A stretch of 64,000 bases of DNA from Enhygromyxa salina (GTDB lineage: Bacteria; Myxococcota_A; Polyangia; Nannocystales; Nannocystaceae), in contig NZ_JMCC02000028.1 in the NCBI RefSeq assembly GCF_000737335.2, forward strand, positions 1-64,000, read 5' to 3'. The notes below the pieces were generated by a model. The model saw only the letters and a program-made list of their open reading frames with translations, made no database searches and had not been told where the DNA came from. This document shows positions 28,103-38,475 of this stretch, one piece after another (within the stretch, counting starts at the first letter, position 1; each line of letters opens with the position of its first letter). Both the position numbers and the translations under genes were made by a program.

Positions 28103-30108
28103 GTGGGCTCGATCCAGATGGGCTGTCCGCGCTGTCGAGATTCCTCGACTTTGCGTCCGGACAATTCGATCTGGCCATGGTTCGAGCAGACACCCCGGGC
28201 GCCCGCGCGGCGTTCGAGGGTTGGCTGAGCGAGCAGGTCGCGGCGCTCAGCACCGTTGACTTTGACGAACTCGGGTCGGACCCGCTCGCGCGTTTGCGTG
28301 GCGAGCAGCTAGGTGAGGCGCTGCTGGTGACAGGGCTGGAGGGGCGCACGGACGCTGCCTTCCGCGCGTTGAACGTTCAGCGAGACCTGCTGATCGAGGT
28401 CGCGCCTGTGCCTTGGATCTTGCTTGGTCACCACCAGGGGCTCGTTGATCTTCAGCAGGTCGCGCCGGACTTTTGTGACCTCGTGAGCGTCCACGTCACC
28501 GTCATGGCGCTGCCGGATGAGCCCCTGCGGCGGCGTGAGCTCGCTTGGATGTCGATCAACGCGCACTCGGGAGTGTTCAGTCGCGTACAGATGATTGGGG
28601 TCGATGCCGCAGCGACGCCGGTCGGGGATCGCTACGGCGAAATGGCCGCCGTGCTCGAGCGCGTCAGGGAGCTGCGAGTCGCGGGAGATCTCGCGGGGGC
28701 GTTGCGATCGATAGAGGCGCTTCGCTCGAGCCTCCGTGCGTCGGAGAGCGACGTTGCGTTGTTCGAACATGCGGAGCTGCTCAACGCGATGGGGCAGCTC
28801 GGCGGCGCCCGTGAGTTGCTCGACCAGTGGTGGATCGCAGCCCGGCGTGATCCCGGAATGGCGCCGAGCGCCATGGCGCGTGGAGCAAGGTTGCTCGGAG
28901 AGGTCATGCATGGTCTCGGGGATCTCGCTGGTGCTCGAAGGCTCCTCGAGCACGCTCTCGAACGTCAAATCGCGGCCGATGCCGGCGAGAAAACCGATGG
29001 CACTGCGGCCTCGCATCATGCTCTAGGGAGCGTGCTTCATACACAGGGCGATCTGGTTGGGGCACGCCGACACCTCGAACGCTCTCTCGAGATCGCTTCG
29101 TCGATCTTCGGCACGGATGTCCACGCGAGTGCAGCGGCCCCGCTGCATGAACTGGGAGGTGTGCTTCGGGCACAGGGCGACCTGGAGGGGGCGCGCCGAC
29201 ACCTCGAACGCTCTCTCGAGATCAAGGCTGAGATTTTCGGCACGCAGATCCACGCCAGTGTAGCGGCCTCGTTGCATGAGCTAGCGAGCGTGCTCGCGAC
29301 ACAGGGCGACCTGGAGGGGGCGCGCCGACACCTCGAACACTCGTTGGAAATTGACGTTGAGGTGTTCGGAACGGAAGTTCACCCAAGTGTAGCGATCTCG
29401 CTGCATGAGCTAGCGGGCGTCGTCGAGAAACAGGGAGACCTGGAGGGGGCGCGTCGACGCCTCGAGCGCTCGTTGGAGATCAAAGCCGAGGTCTACGGAA
29501 CGCAACTTCATCCCGAGGTAGCCGCCTCGCTTCACTCGCTGGCAAGCGTGCGGCGGGGACAGGGCGACCTAGAGGGGGCGCGCCGACACCTCGAACGCTC
29601 GCTGAAGATCAAAGCCGAGGTGTTCGGAACGGAAGTTCACCCCGATGTAGCAGTCTCGCTGCATGAGCTAGCGGGCGTGCTCGCGGCGCAGGGCGATTTG
29701 GATGGGGCGAGCCGACACCTCGAGCGCTCGTTGCAGATCAATCAGCAGATCTTTGGCGCGACGGCCCACATCTTCGTAGCGATCACACTTCGTTCGATGG
29801 CGGGGGTAATGACCGCTCAGGGTGATCTGGATCGAGCGACTGAGACCTACGAGCGTGCCCTGATTGTCGCGCTCGGTGTCCACGGGACTCCCGACAACAC
29901 CTGGACTTGCATGACTGAGGTGAGGTTCGCGGACCTCTTGTTGAAGCGCGGCCAACCAGCGCGGGCGCAGCAGCTGCTGGAGCATGCACACCCAATCTTG
30001 CTGCGTGCCTTCGGCCCCGCGAACGCTTGGGCCATGGAGGCGAGTCGGCTGCTGCGCTTTGTGTCGGGCGCGTCGTCGCGCTCAAACGAGTCGGGTGAGA
30101 TGGGGTGA
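28099..30108 (+). CDS. TPR-repeat partner of the P-loop NTPase
   Basis: 669 residues from a GTG that overlaps the NTPase stop. The N-terminal 150 residues form a domain with ALNVQRDLLIE..PVPWILLGHHQGL....PDFCDLVSVHV, a pattern found ahead of TPRs in bacterial signalling proteins. Two or three ordinary TPRs follow. Then come seven near-identical 42-residue kinesin-light-chain-like TPRs (GDLEGARRHLERSLEIKAE.FGT..H). The array would form a superhelix for binding a protein or peptide. Because the units are almost identical at DNA level, their number may vary between strains. Confidence 0.85.
   Translation: MSGLDPDGLSALSRFLDFASGQFDLAMVRADTPGARAAFEGWLSEQVAALSTVDFDELGSDPLARLRGEQLGEALLVTGLEGRTDAAFRALNVQRDLLIEVAPVPWILLGHHQGLVDLQQVAPDFCDLVSVHVTVMALPDEPLRRRELAWMSINAHSGVFSRVQMIGVDAAATPVGDRYGEMAAVLERVRELRVAGDLAGALRSIEALRSSLRASESDVALFEHAELLNAMGQLGGARELLDQWWIAARRDPGMAPSAMARGARLLGEVMHGLGDLAGARRLLEHALERQIAADAGEKTDGTAASHHALGSVLHTQGDLVGARRHLERSLEIASSIFGTDVHASAAAPLHELGGVLRAQGDLEGARRHLERSLEIKAEIFGTQIHASVAASLHELASVLATQGDLEGARRHLEHSLEIDVEVFGTEVHPSVAISLHELAGVVEKQGDLEGARRRLERSLEIKAEVYGTQLHPEVAASLHSLASVRRGQGDLEGARRHLERSLKIKAEVFGTEVHPDVAVSLHELAGVLAAQGDLDGASRHLERSLQINQQIFGATAHIFVAITLRSMAGVMTAQGDLDRATETYERALIVALGVHGTPDNTWTCMTEVRFADLLLKRGQPARAQQLLEHAHPILLRAFGPANAWAMEASRLLRFVSGASSRSNESGEMG
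29014..29895 (+). repeat. Tandem 126-bp units coding TPRs
   Basis: Seven in-frame 126-base units. The middle five are highly similar, sharing CAGGGCGACCTGGAGGGGGC and CGACACCTCGA blocks. The outer units have diverged. Confidence 0.85.
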
Positions 30109-30118
30109 ACGTGGCCGT

Positions 30119-30649
30119 TCAAAAGTCGTCATCGTCGTCGTAAAAGGGCTCTAGATCGTGCTCGTGCTCGGGCTCGGTCGGTCGCGGTGTCGCGGTGCCG
30201 CCGATGATCTCGACCTCGGTGCGGATCTGCGCGAACTGAGCGACGATCGCGGCGGCGGCGGCCTGATCGAGGTCACGGGCGATCACGTCGCCCCGATCCG
30301 CGATCCCCTTGGCTTCGGCGAGCCCGAGCCTGGTCAGCTCGAGGATCAGCTTGATCGCGTGGATCTTCTGCCGGCTGGCAACGAAGCGCACGGCGAACGA
30401 CTGGACAGACCCGGACGTGGCCTCGGCGTCGCCTGGTTGCGCCGATCCAAGCTCGAAACGGACCCCATGTCGCGCAGCGTCGCGCAGCGTCGTCTGGGTC
30501 CGCGGATTCAGCTCGAACTCGAACTCGCTGCCGGTCTCGACCAGCTCCTTGGCTTCGCGCAGGCCAGCGCCGCTCAGCTCGCGGACCAGCTTGATCGCGA
30601 GGATCTTGCTCGGACCAAAAGACAGGACGCGGGTGCGATGACGGGCCAT
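30119..30649 (-). CDS. Protein with two ribosomal L7/L12 C-terminal-like domains
   Basis: 176 residues. Residues 8-68 (KILAIKLVRELSGAGLREAKELVE) and 85-150 (KIHAIKLILELTRLGLAEAKGIAD) each match the helical KxxxIKxVRxxTGLGLKEAKxLV core of the L7/L12 C-terminal domain. The N-terminal dimerisation domain and hinge of L7/L12 are absent, so this is not the ribosomal stalk protein. The acidic tail ends DDDDDF. In L7/L12 this domain recruits translation factors; a similar docking role is only a guess. It lies next to rsmB on the same strand. Confidence 0.8.
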   Translation of the reverse strand: MARHRTRVLSFGPSKILAIKLVRELSGAGLREAKELVETGSEFEFELNPRTQTTLRDAARHGVRFELGSAQPGDAEATSGSVQSFAVRFVASRQKIHAIKLILELTRLGLAEAKGIADRGDVIARDLDQAAAAAIVAQFAQIRTEVEIIGGTATPRPTEPEHEHDLEPFYDDDDDF

Positions 30650-30680
30650 TCCGTCATCATGCCCCCCCGTCCGACCAGGT

Positions 30681-32042
30681 TCACGCTCGACGAAGACGCG
30701 CCAACCAAAACCCGTCGGTGTGGTGCTGCTCTGGCGTCCACGACTGGGTCAGCTCGCGCGTGAACGCTTGTCCTGCATCTGAACTACAAAACTCCGCGAC
30801 GATCGCCTCGCCTTCTTCGGGCTCGAGGCTGCACACCGCGTACACCAGCCGCCCGCCCGGCCGGACCAAGCTCGCGGACCAGCGCAGCAAGGTCGCCTGC
30901 AGCGCGGCGCGGTCGCCAATGTTGGACTCCACCGCGGTCCAGCGCAGCTCGGGGTGCCGACCGAGGTTGCCCAAGCCAGTGCAGGGCGCGTCGAGCAGCA
31001 CCGCGTCGAAGCTGTCGGCTCGCAGCACCGCCTGCGCATGGTCTGGCAGCGCGCCGCCAAGCTCGGCCTCGATGATCTCCAGCGTCAGCTCGCCGTCGAG
31101 GCCGGCCCGCTCGCGGCCTGCGTCGAGCTCTGCGAGCCGCTCGCCCGAGCTATCGACCGCGACGATGCTCCCGCGCCGGCCCATGTGCTCCGCGATCTGT
31201 ATGGTCTTGGTTCCCATGCCCGCGCACGCATCGAGCACCCGCTCGCCGGCTTGGGGAGCCAAGGCCCGCACGGCCTGCTGGCTGCCCAGGCTCTGGATCG
31301 AGAACAACCCGGCCTCGAACGCAGGCCCATAAAAGAGGTCACCACCGCCGCGCACCCGCAGGCACTGCGGCTGATCCCCGGCTGGCTCGGGCACCGCGAT
31401 GAACTCGAGCTTGGGCTGCTCGGCCCGCAGCAATTCCCGCAGGGAGTCGGCGCCGCTGCGATGAATGTCCACGCGCAGATCCACGGTCGGGGGGACGCTG
31501 AGCGCCCGCGCCCGCGCGAGCGCCTGCTCGGGGCCGATCTCCGCCAGCCAGCGCGCCGCCAGCCAGCGCGGCAGCGACCAGCGACCGGTGAGCGCGTCGA
31601 GCACGTGACCGTCGCTCAGGGCGACATCCATGATCGGCCAGTCCCGATCGATCATGTGCAGGATCGCCGTGATCATCCCGGACAGCCGCCCGTGCGGATC
31701 AATGCGCCGCGCGAGCTTGCCCGCTTCGGCGTTGGCGATCCCCAGCGGGCGCTCGAGCTCGACCAGCTCGAACGCCGCGACCCGCAGGATCATCCGCAGC
31801 TCGCCCTTGACCTTCTTGGGCTTGTCCGCGAACGAGTCGATCAGCTTGTCGAGCCGGCCGCGGTGGCGGAGCACCCCGTAGACCAACATCGTGATCAACC
31901 CGCGATCCCGCCGCTCGAGCTCGGGGTGGCGCTCGAGCTGCTCGGACAAGATCCGGTTGCTGAACCCCTGACGCTGTTCGATCTCTCGCAGGATCCGGAC
32001 GGCGACGCGCCGCGGACTTGGCCCCGATTTCGCCCCGTTCAC
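30681..32042 (-). CDS. rsmB: 16S rRNA (cytosine-967-C5)-methyltransferase RsmB
   Basis: 453 residues from a GTG at 32042 (the frame stays open to 32087). A NusB-like helical domain (residues 10-140, SPRRVAVRILREIE; RRDRGLITMLVYGVLRHRG) precedes the Rossmann methylase. Motif I is DACAGMGTKT. The catalytic motifs are DAPCTGLG, with the Cys that releases product, and YAVCSLEPEEGE, with the nucleophile Cys. RsmB methylates C967 of 16S rRNA using AdoMet. Confidence 0.92.
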   Translation of the reverse strand: MNGAKSGPSPRRVAVRILREIEQRQGFSNRILSEQLERHPELERRDRGLITMLVYGVLRHRGRLDKLIDSFADKPKKVKGELRMILRVAAFELVELERPLGIANAEAGKLARRIDPHGRLSGMITAILHMIDRDWPIMDVALSDGHVLDALTGRWSLPRWLAARWLAEIGPEQALARARALSVPPTVDLRVDIHRSGADSLRELLRAEQPKLEFIAVPEPAGDQPQCLRVRGGGDLFYGPAFEAGLFSIQSLGSQQAVRALAPQAGERVLDACAGMGTKTIQIAEHMGRRGSIVAVDSSGERLAELDAGRERAGLDGELTLEIIEAELGGALPDHAQAVLRADSFDAVLLDAPCTGLGNLGRHPELRWTAVESNIGDRAALQATLLRWSASLVRPGGRLVYAVCSLEPEEGEAIVAEFCSSDAGQAFTRELTQSWTPEQHHTDGFWLARLRRA

Positions 32043-32367
32043 GGCGGGAGTGTAGCCGTGGCTCGCCAGCCACATTGGGGGGACCACTCCTGGCTAGTCG
32101 TCTGCTCGGAAATGCCCCTTTGCGCGCTTGGAGCCTTCGTTTCGCGTTCGTCGCGCGGGTCAGGGTGCGTGTATTTCGCGTACGAAAGCGTACGTAGCCC
32201 GAGAATGTAATTGGGAATACGAAATTCTGAGGATAAATGGCCGATTTCGCACAATCCCAGTGTGGCTGATACATTTTTCCAGTCAGGCTAGAATTATTCT
32301 TATAGAATCCAGTATTTGTACAACTCTGGTTGGAGACATGGGGCAGAATTCCAGTTAAGGTGTCGTC
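32043..32367 (+). promoter_or_regulatory. AT-rich upstream region of the STAS gene
   Basis: 325 bases without a gene. The right part (about 32200-32350) is markedly AT-rich, as expected for a regulated promoter. An inverted repeat CGTACG-AAAG-CGTACG lies at 32180-32195 and could be an operator. No exact promoter can be named. Confidence 0.4.
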
Positions 32368-32709
32368 ATGAGCAGCCAAGCCGAACTCGACCTTCAGATT
32401 GACCTGACCGGCGCCGTCGTCGTCAAGTGGAGCGGGAGCGCAAACGACCGCCAGCCCGCCGCTGCCCTGAATCCCTTGTTCGAGCGCCTGTTGAGCATGG
32501 GGCGTTACCTTCGCTTCGACTTCTCGGAGCTTCAGCACATCTCCTCGACCACCCTCGTGGTCGTCCTGCGCTTCTTCAAGAAGCTCAACGCGATGGGTGT
32601 TGGCTTTGACTTCCGCTACGACGAATCGGTGAGCTGGCAGCGCATGATGTTTGCGCCCGTCAGCGCGCTCGCGGCTCCTCCGTCGATGTTGCTCAGCGCG
32701 GCCGCTTGA
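32368..32709 (+). CDS. STAS-domain protein, anti-anti-sigma type
   Basis: 113 residues. The core LRFDFSELQHISSTTLVVVLRFFKKLNAMG matches the STAS fold, with Ser/Thr at the loop where anti-anti-sigma factors are phosphorylated. Only this domain is present. It is a single-gene unit with its own AT-rich promoter region and a strong terminator, so it may be controlled separately from the Rsb genes at 60 kb. Confidence 0.7.
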   Translation: MSSQAELDLQIDLTGAVVVKWSGSANDRQPAAALNPLFERLLSMGRYLRFDFSELQHISSTTLVVVLRFFKKLNAMGVGFDFRYDESVSWQRMMFAPVSALAAPPSMLLSAAA

Positions 32710-32730
32710 CCACCAACTGCTCTTCCGATC

Positions 32731-32758
32731 AACCCGCGCTTGGCTGGCGCGGGTTTTT
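32731..32758 (+). terminator. Rho-independent terminator of the STAS gene
   Basis: A 9-bp perfect stem (AACCCGCGC / GCGCGGGTT) with a 7-base loop, continuing into a run of five T. Confidence 0.9.
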
Positions 32759-32766
32759 CAATTGGT

Positions 32767-33756
32767 TCACGCCCCCGTGGCGGACAGCTTCGCCGACCAG
32801 ATCGCGGTGTCGGCCATCATGTAGATCGTGTCGTTGTTCGGCCCACCAAACGTGAAGTTGGCCACGCCTGGAACCTCGATCAGCCCGAGCATCCGCCCGT
32901 CGGGGCTGTAGACCTGCACGCCGTTCCCGGCCGAGCTGTAGATGCGCCCGGCGCTGTCGACCTTCAGACCATCGGGGATGCCCGGCGTCACGACCGTGAT
33001 CAACCGATCTTGCTCGAGGTGCTCGCCGCCAGCGCTGACCTCGAACGCGCGGATGTGATGCGGAAGCTGGGGCTGGTAGGGCCCGGCCCCCTGCGCCGCG
33101 CCGCTGTCGTTGATGTAGAGGATCGTCTCGTCGGGCGAGAAGGCCAGGCCGTTGGGTCGATTGAAGTTGTCCGCGACCACGCTCAGGCGCTGGCTCTCGG
33201 GTTCGAAGCGGTACACGAAATTTCCAAGGAGCGGCGCAGGCTTGAAGCCCTGCACGAACCCGTAGCTGGGATCGGTGAACCAGATCGAGCCGTCGCGCCG
33301 AACCACGACGTCGTTGGGCGAGTTGAACGGCAGCCCAAACCACTCCTCGACCAGCTTGGTGTACTCGTTCGTGCGCGGGTTGAGCCGGCTGATCGCGGCG
33401 GGCGTGGTCTTGGTGCCCTGCTCGCAGATGATCAGGTTCCCGGCGCGATCCAAGGTCATACCGTTGGCCATGTTCGAGGGCTCGCGGACGGTGTGCAGCT
33501 GCCCGCTGTCCAGGTCGAGCCGTCGGATCGCCACCTGCTTGAAGCCCTCGATCGGGATCGAGACGTCGACCGGCACGGTCGTGAAGTAGAGCGCGCCGTC
33601 GAGGTACACGGGGCCTTCGTGCGCGTTGGTCTGGACCAGCTCTTCGACCTTCGCGCCGTCGCCGAGGACCGCGAGGAATCCGGGGTCGTAGATCCGCAAG
33701 CGGCTGCTTGGGTCATCTCGATAGTGGGTCCAGGGATTTGAGCGAGGCGCGGGCAT
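32767..33756 (-). CDS. SMP-30/gluconolactonase family protein
   Basis: 329 residues from ATG 33756. The six-bladed propeller motifs SPNDVVVRRDGSIWFTDPSYG, RPNGLAFSPDETILYIND and GIPDGLKVDSAGRIYSSAG carry the Asn and Asp that hold the divalent metal in gluconolactonases. An early Glu (HEGPVY) is also at a metal position. Members hydrolyse sugar lactones or related esters. There is no signal peptide, so it should be cytoplasmic. It lies past the groEL terminator and must have its own promoter. Confidence 0.88.
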   Translation of the reverse strand: MPAPRSNPWTHYRDDPSSRLRIYDPGFLAVLGDGAKVEELVQTNAHEGPVYLDGALYFTTVPVDVSIPIEGFKQVAIRRLDLDSGQLHTVREPSNMANGMTLDRAGNLIICEQGTKTTPAAISRLNPRTNEYTKLVEEWFGLPFNSPNDVVVRRDGSIWFTDPSYGFVQGFKPAPLLGNFVYRFEPESQRLSVVADNFNRPNGLAFSPDETILYINDSGAAQGAGPYQPQLPHHIRAFEVSAGGEHLEQDRLITVVTPGIPDGLKVDSAGRIYSSAGNGVQVYSPDGRMLGLIEVPGVANFTFGGPNNDTIYMMADTAIWSAKLSATGA

Positions 33757-33819
33757 GCCGGCATTGTACCGGCCCGTGCGGTGATCCCGTGCCGCCCCTC
33801 GCAGCGTGACAATGGCCCA

Positions 33820-33855
33820 AACAAAGAAAGGGCCTGCGATCACGATCGCAGGCCC
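33820..33855 (-). terminator. Rho-independent terminator of groES-groEL
   Basis: A 12-bp perfect inverted repeat (33830-33841 with 33844-33855, loop of two bases). On the minus strand it is followed by TTTCTTTGT. It lies 38 bases after the groEL stop. Confidence 0.9.
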
Positions 33856-33892
33856 TCTCGGGTGGTTGAGTGCAGGGTTTAGTGAGCCGGGC

Positions 33893-35542
<1,650 letters not shown>

Positions 35543-35596
35543 GATGTGTCTCCTTGAATCTCTATACGGTTGGGAAAAGGGGTTGGAACGACGCGA

Positions 35597-35887
<291 letters not shown>

Positions 35888-36246
35888 TTGTGCAGTCTCC
35901 GATGTCGTTGGTTGCTGAGCCCGGACCCTGTGTGCACGTGCGGATCGCGGGCGAAGTTGAGATGGCCGCTTCGCGTCGCGCCCGGCCCTTGTTGGGGGCA
36001 CGGGGAAGACGCTGGAAGTCCAGCGGCCGAACGCTTTAGCAGTCGGGCCTTCCGACTGCCAGCGGCCGGAGGGTAAAGCGCCAACCGACCGGCACAAGGT
36101 CGGGATTGGAAATCTTTGACCCAAACATGGGCGAGTCATCTCACGAATACGTGATGACCAGCTTGTGGCACACGACATCGCTGCTAGCGTGAGAATTAGT
36201 ACAGGCCATGTATTTGGCGTTCTAGGGCACACAAAAGGGACAAGTC
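35888..36246. promoter_or_regulatory. Divergent groESL / conserved-hypothetical promoter region
   Basis: 359 bases without a gene. It contains two hairpins: GCTGGA-AG-TCCAGC at 36011-36024 and an 8-bp stem GCAGTCGG / CCGACTGC at 36039-36059. Each is followed by a copy of CAGCGGCCG (36021-36029, 36060-36068). No CIRCE element (TTAGCACTC-N9-GAGTGCTAA) is present. The right part, before 36247, is more AT-rich and has AAGGGACAA just before the rightward gene. Confidence 0.45.
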
Positions 36247-36804
36247 ATGAACAAAGAAGTTGATCTCAGCATCGAGGGCACGCTGGAGTCGTTCTTTTTC
36301 GCGCAGCTCGAACAGGCCCGCGAGGGCCAGTCAGACCGCCTTGGCGTGGATATCGAGGCGTATTTGGTCCACATGTTGGCGGCCCACGCCCGCCGCACGA
36401 ACGTCGCGGGTCGCACGAGCCCCGCCCTCGCCACGCAGTTCATGAGCGCGCGCGAGCATGGTGCGCAGGCGCTGCGCGAGGTCGGGGATCGGGCGCTCTA
36501 CATTGCTGGCGTGGTCCCGCGCTCGCTCGATCGGACCCCGGTCAATGTTGCCTATGTGTCGGGGATCGGTGAGGCCGCATACCGCGAGGTCCACGTTCGC
36601 TCGGCCCGGCTGCAAGTGTTCGAGCGCCTCGCGGATCGCTTCCGCGAGATCGTCGAGCTGCTCGGCAAGATGCTGGCGCGCGATGACACGGATCTACTCT
36701 CGCTCTACGAGAGGTGGCGAGAGCGCAGCGATCCACGCGACGCGCGGCGGCTGCTCGCGGCGGGGGTTCTGCTCGATCCCGCGACTGCAGATATTCTGCA
36801 GTAG
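36247..36804 (+). CDS. Conserved-looking hypothetical protein
   Basis: 185 residues, all-alpha in appearance, no signal peptide. It contains YLVHMLAAHARR, REVGDRALYIAGVVPRSLDR and a long helix (LQVFERLADRFREIVELLGKML). I recognise no named family. AAGGGA about 9 bases upstream serves as ribosome site. The gene ends 41 bases before htrA on the same strand and may share its transcript. Confidence 0.65.
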   Translation: MNKEVDLSIEGTLESFFFAQLEQAREGQSDRLGVDIEAYLVHMLAAHARRTNVAGRTSPALATQFMSAREHGAQALREVGDRALYIAGVVPRSLDRTPVNVAYVSGIGEAAYREVHVRSARLQVFERLADRFREIVELLGKMLARDDTDLLSLYERWRERSDPRDARRLLAAGVLLDPATADILQ

Positions 36805-36845
36805 CTCGGGAATCATCGCGTGGCGGATGGAGTTGGGAGCGCCCG

Positions 36846-38327
36846 ATGAGCCGCAAGCGAACCTCTTTGAGCGCCCAGGGCCTGTTCTTCCTGGCATTTT
36901 GCACGCTCGGGGCGCCCGCCCTCGTGACCAGCGCCGGTTGCTCCGGCGAGGCCCAGGCCAGTCCGCCAACTCATGCGCAGCCCGACGAAGCCGCCAACCC
37001 ACCCCAGGGTTTGGCGGCTTCTGCGGTTGCAGGATCGGGTGCTGGGCCCGCTCAGCCGGCTCTGGCGCCGCTTCGCTACGATCCCAACGACAGCCTGGCG
37101 CCGCTGATCAGCCAGGTGCAGCTGTCCGTGGTCAGCATCCAGACCCGCCGCAGCAAGTCGGGCCCGTTCAGCCGCGGGTCTTCTGGGATCGGCAGCGGGT
37201 TCATCATCTCGGATGACGGCTTGGTCGTGACCAACCACCACGTCGTCGCCGGCAACGACAAGTTCGAGGTCCACATGCAGGACGGCCGCCGCTTCGAGGC
37301 GACGGTGGTCGGCAGCGATCCGCAGACGGACGTCGCGGTGATCCGGCTGACCAACGCCAAGCAGCTGCCGGCCGTCAGCTTTGGCTCGAGCGAGGGCTTG
37401 CTCGTGGGTGACTGGGTGATCGCGCTGGGCAGCCCGATGGGGCTCGAGCAAACGGTCACGCGTGGGATCGTCTCGGCCAAGGGCCGGGGCAGCCTGGGCC
37501 TGTACGAAGATGGCTACGCCGACTTCTTGCAGACCGACGCCGCGATCAACCCGGGCAACAGCGGGGGTCCGCTGTTCAACCTCGCTGGCGAAGTCGTTGG
37601 GATCAACACCGCCGTTGGGGGTCACGATGGGCTTGGGTTTGCGATCCCAATTGATCAGGCGAAGGTCGTGATCCCCAAGCTGATCAAAGATGGCAAGGTC
37701 ACGCGGGGGTGGCTGGGTGTCGGCGGTCGTGACGAGCCGCCCGAGTTTGGCGCGATGCCCAAGAAGGGCGCCGTGATCGGTGAGATCCACGCGGGCACGC
37801 CGGCCGCGACGGCGGGGTTGCTAGCGGGTGATCGGGTGATCGAGATCGACGGCAAGGCGATCGAGGATTTTGACGCTCTGCGCACGCGGATCGGTGAGTA
37901 CGAGCCAAACGAGAAGGTCACGCTCGCGGTGCTGCGTGGCGGGAAGCAGCATCAGATCAACGTCGAGCTTGGGGCGCGCCCGGATCCCAACTCGCTGGTG
38001 CGGATGCCCGCTGGGGTCGTGCCGCCAAAGAATGCGCCAACGCCGAAGACCCCCCGGGTCAGCGTTGACCTCTACAATGGGGGACCTGCGCGGTTGGGCG
38101 TGGAGGTCCGCGAGACGCCGGACGGCGTGGTCGTGGATCGGGTGATCGAAGGCGGCGTGGGGCACCGGCTTGGGCTCCGCGCTGGTGATGTGATCGAGCG
38201 GATCAACGGCAAGGGGGTCAGCTCGGTCGCGGCGATCATTGCCTCGCTCGAGGGGGAACGGGGCCGCGCACAGGTCGAGGTGCGGCGCGGGAGCGGGCGG
38301 CACACCGCTGAGATCAGCGCGGGGTGA
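36846..38327 (+). CDS. HtrA/DegP-type serine protease with two PDZ domains
   Basis: 493 residues. A signal region ends in an SAGC motif that could be a lipobox, then a Pro/Ala-rich spacer. The trypsin-like domain has the triad His132 (TNHHVV), Asp162 (TDVAVIRL) and Ser239 (GNSGGP). Two PDZ domains follow (about 300-385 and 410-490, GDRVIEIDGKAI and GDVIERINGKGV). HtrA proteins degrade or refold damaged envelope proteins. GGGAG lies just before the ATG. Its place opposite groESL suggests a stress-related neighbourhood. Confidence 0.93.
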   Translation: MSRKRTSLSAQGLFFLAFCTLGAPALVTSAGCSGEAQASPPTHAQPDEAANPPQGLAASAVAGSGAGPAQPALAPLRYDPNDSLAPLISQVQLSVVSIQTRRSKSGPFSRGSSGIGSGFIISDDGLVVTNHHVVAGNDKFEVHMQDGRRFEATVVGSDPQTDVAVIRLTNAKQLPAVSFGSSEGLLVGDWVIALGSPMGLEQTVTRGIVSAKGRGSLGLYEDGYADFLQTDAAINPGNSGGPLFNLAGEVVGINTAVGGHDGLGFAIPIDQAKVVIPKLIKDGKVTRGWLGVGGRDEPPEFGAMPKKGAVIGEIHAGTPAATAGLLAGDRVIEIDGKAIEDFDALRTRIGEYEPNEKVTLAVLRGGKQHQINVELGARPDPNSLVRMPAGVVPPKNAPTPKTPRVSVDLYNGGPARLGVEVRETPDGVVVDRVIEGGVGHRLGLRAGDVIERINGKGVSSVAAIIASLEGERGRAQVEVRRGSGRHTAEISAG

Positions 38328-38330
38328 CAC

Positions 38331-38440
38331 AGACCTTAGAGGTCGCCGACCAGCAGCCGCTGGCGCGTCTGGTCGCTTCGCTCCTCGGGGCCGTCTGTTC
38401 GCATCCGCATGTGTGGCCCCCTAAAAGGGGGCTCGAGCGC
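38331..38440 (+). repeat. Intergenic repeat, family A
   Basis: About 90 bases shared with 61820-61910 (GCGTCTGGTCGCTTCGCTCC, GCATCCGCATGTGTGGCC), followed by a 7-bp hairpin GCCCCCT-AAA-AGGGGGC (38416-38432). The reverse complement matches the cluster at 23.3-23.65 kb. It lies between the convergent htrA-like and LysE genes, where the hairpin could also act as a terminator. Confidence 0.8.
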
Positions 38441-38475
38441 ATGAACCTCTCCAGCTGGGGGGCACCTCAATTGAT

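Noticed and set aside
29014..29895. Regular tandem repeats suggesting a CRISPR-like array
   Set aside because: The 126-base units are in frame and code TPRs; there are no unique spacers.
36150..36190. TGGCAC-type sequence as a sigma-54 promoter
   Set aside because: The GC of the -12 element is at the wrong distance from the GG of -24.
35888..36246. CIRCE operator expected before groES
   Set aside because: No TTAGCACTC or GAGTGCTAA sequence is present.
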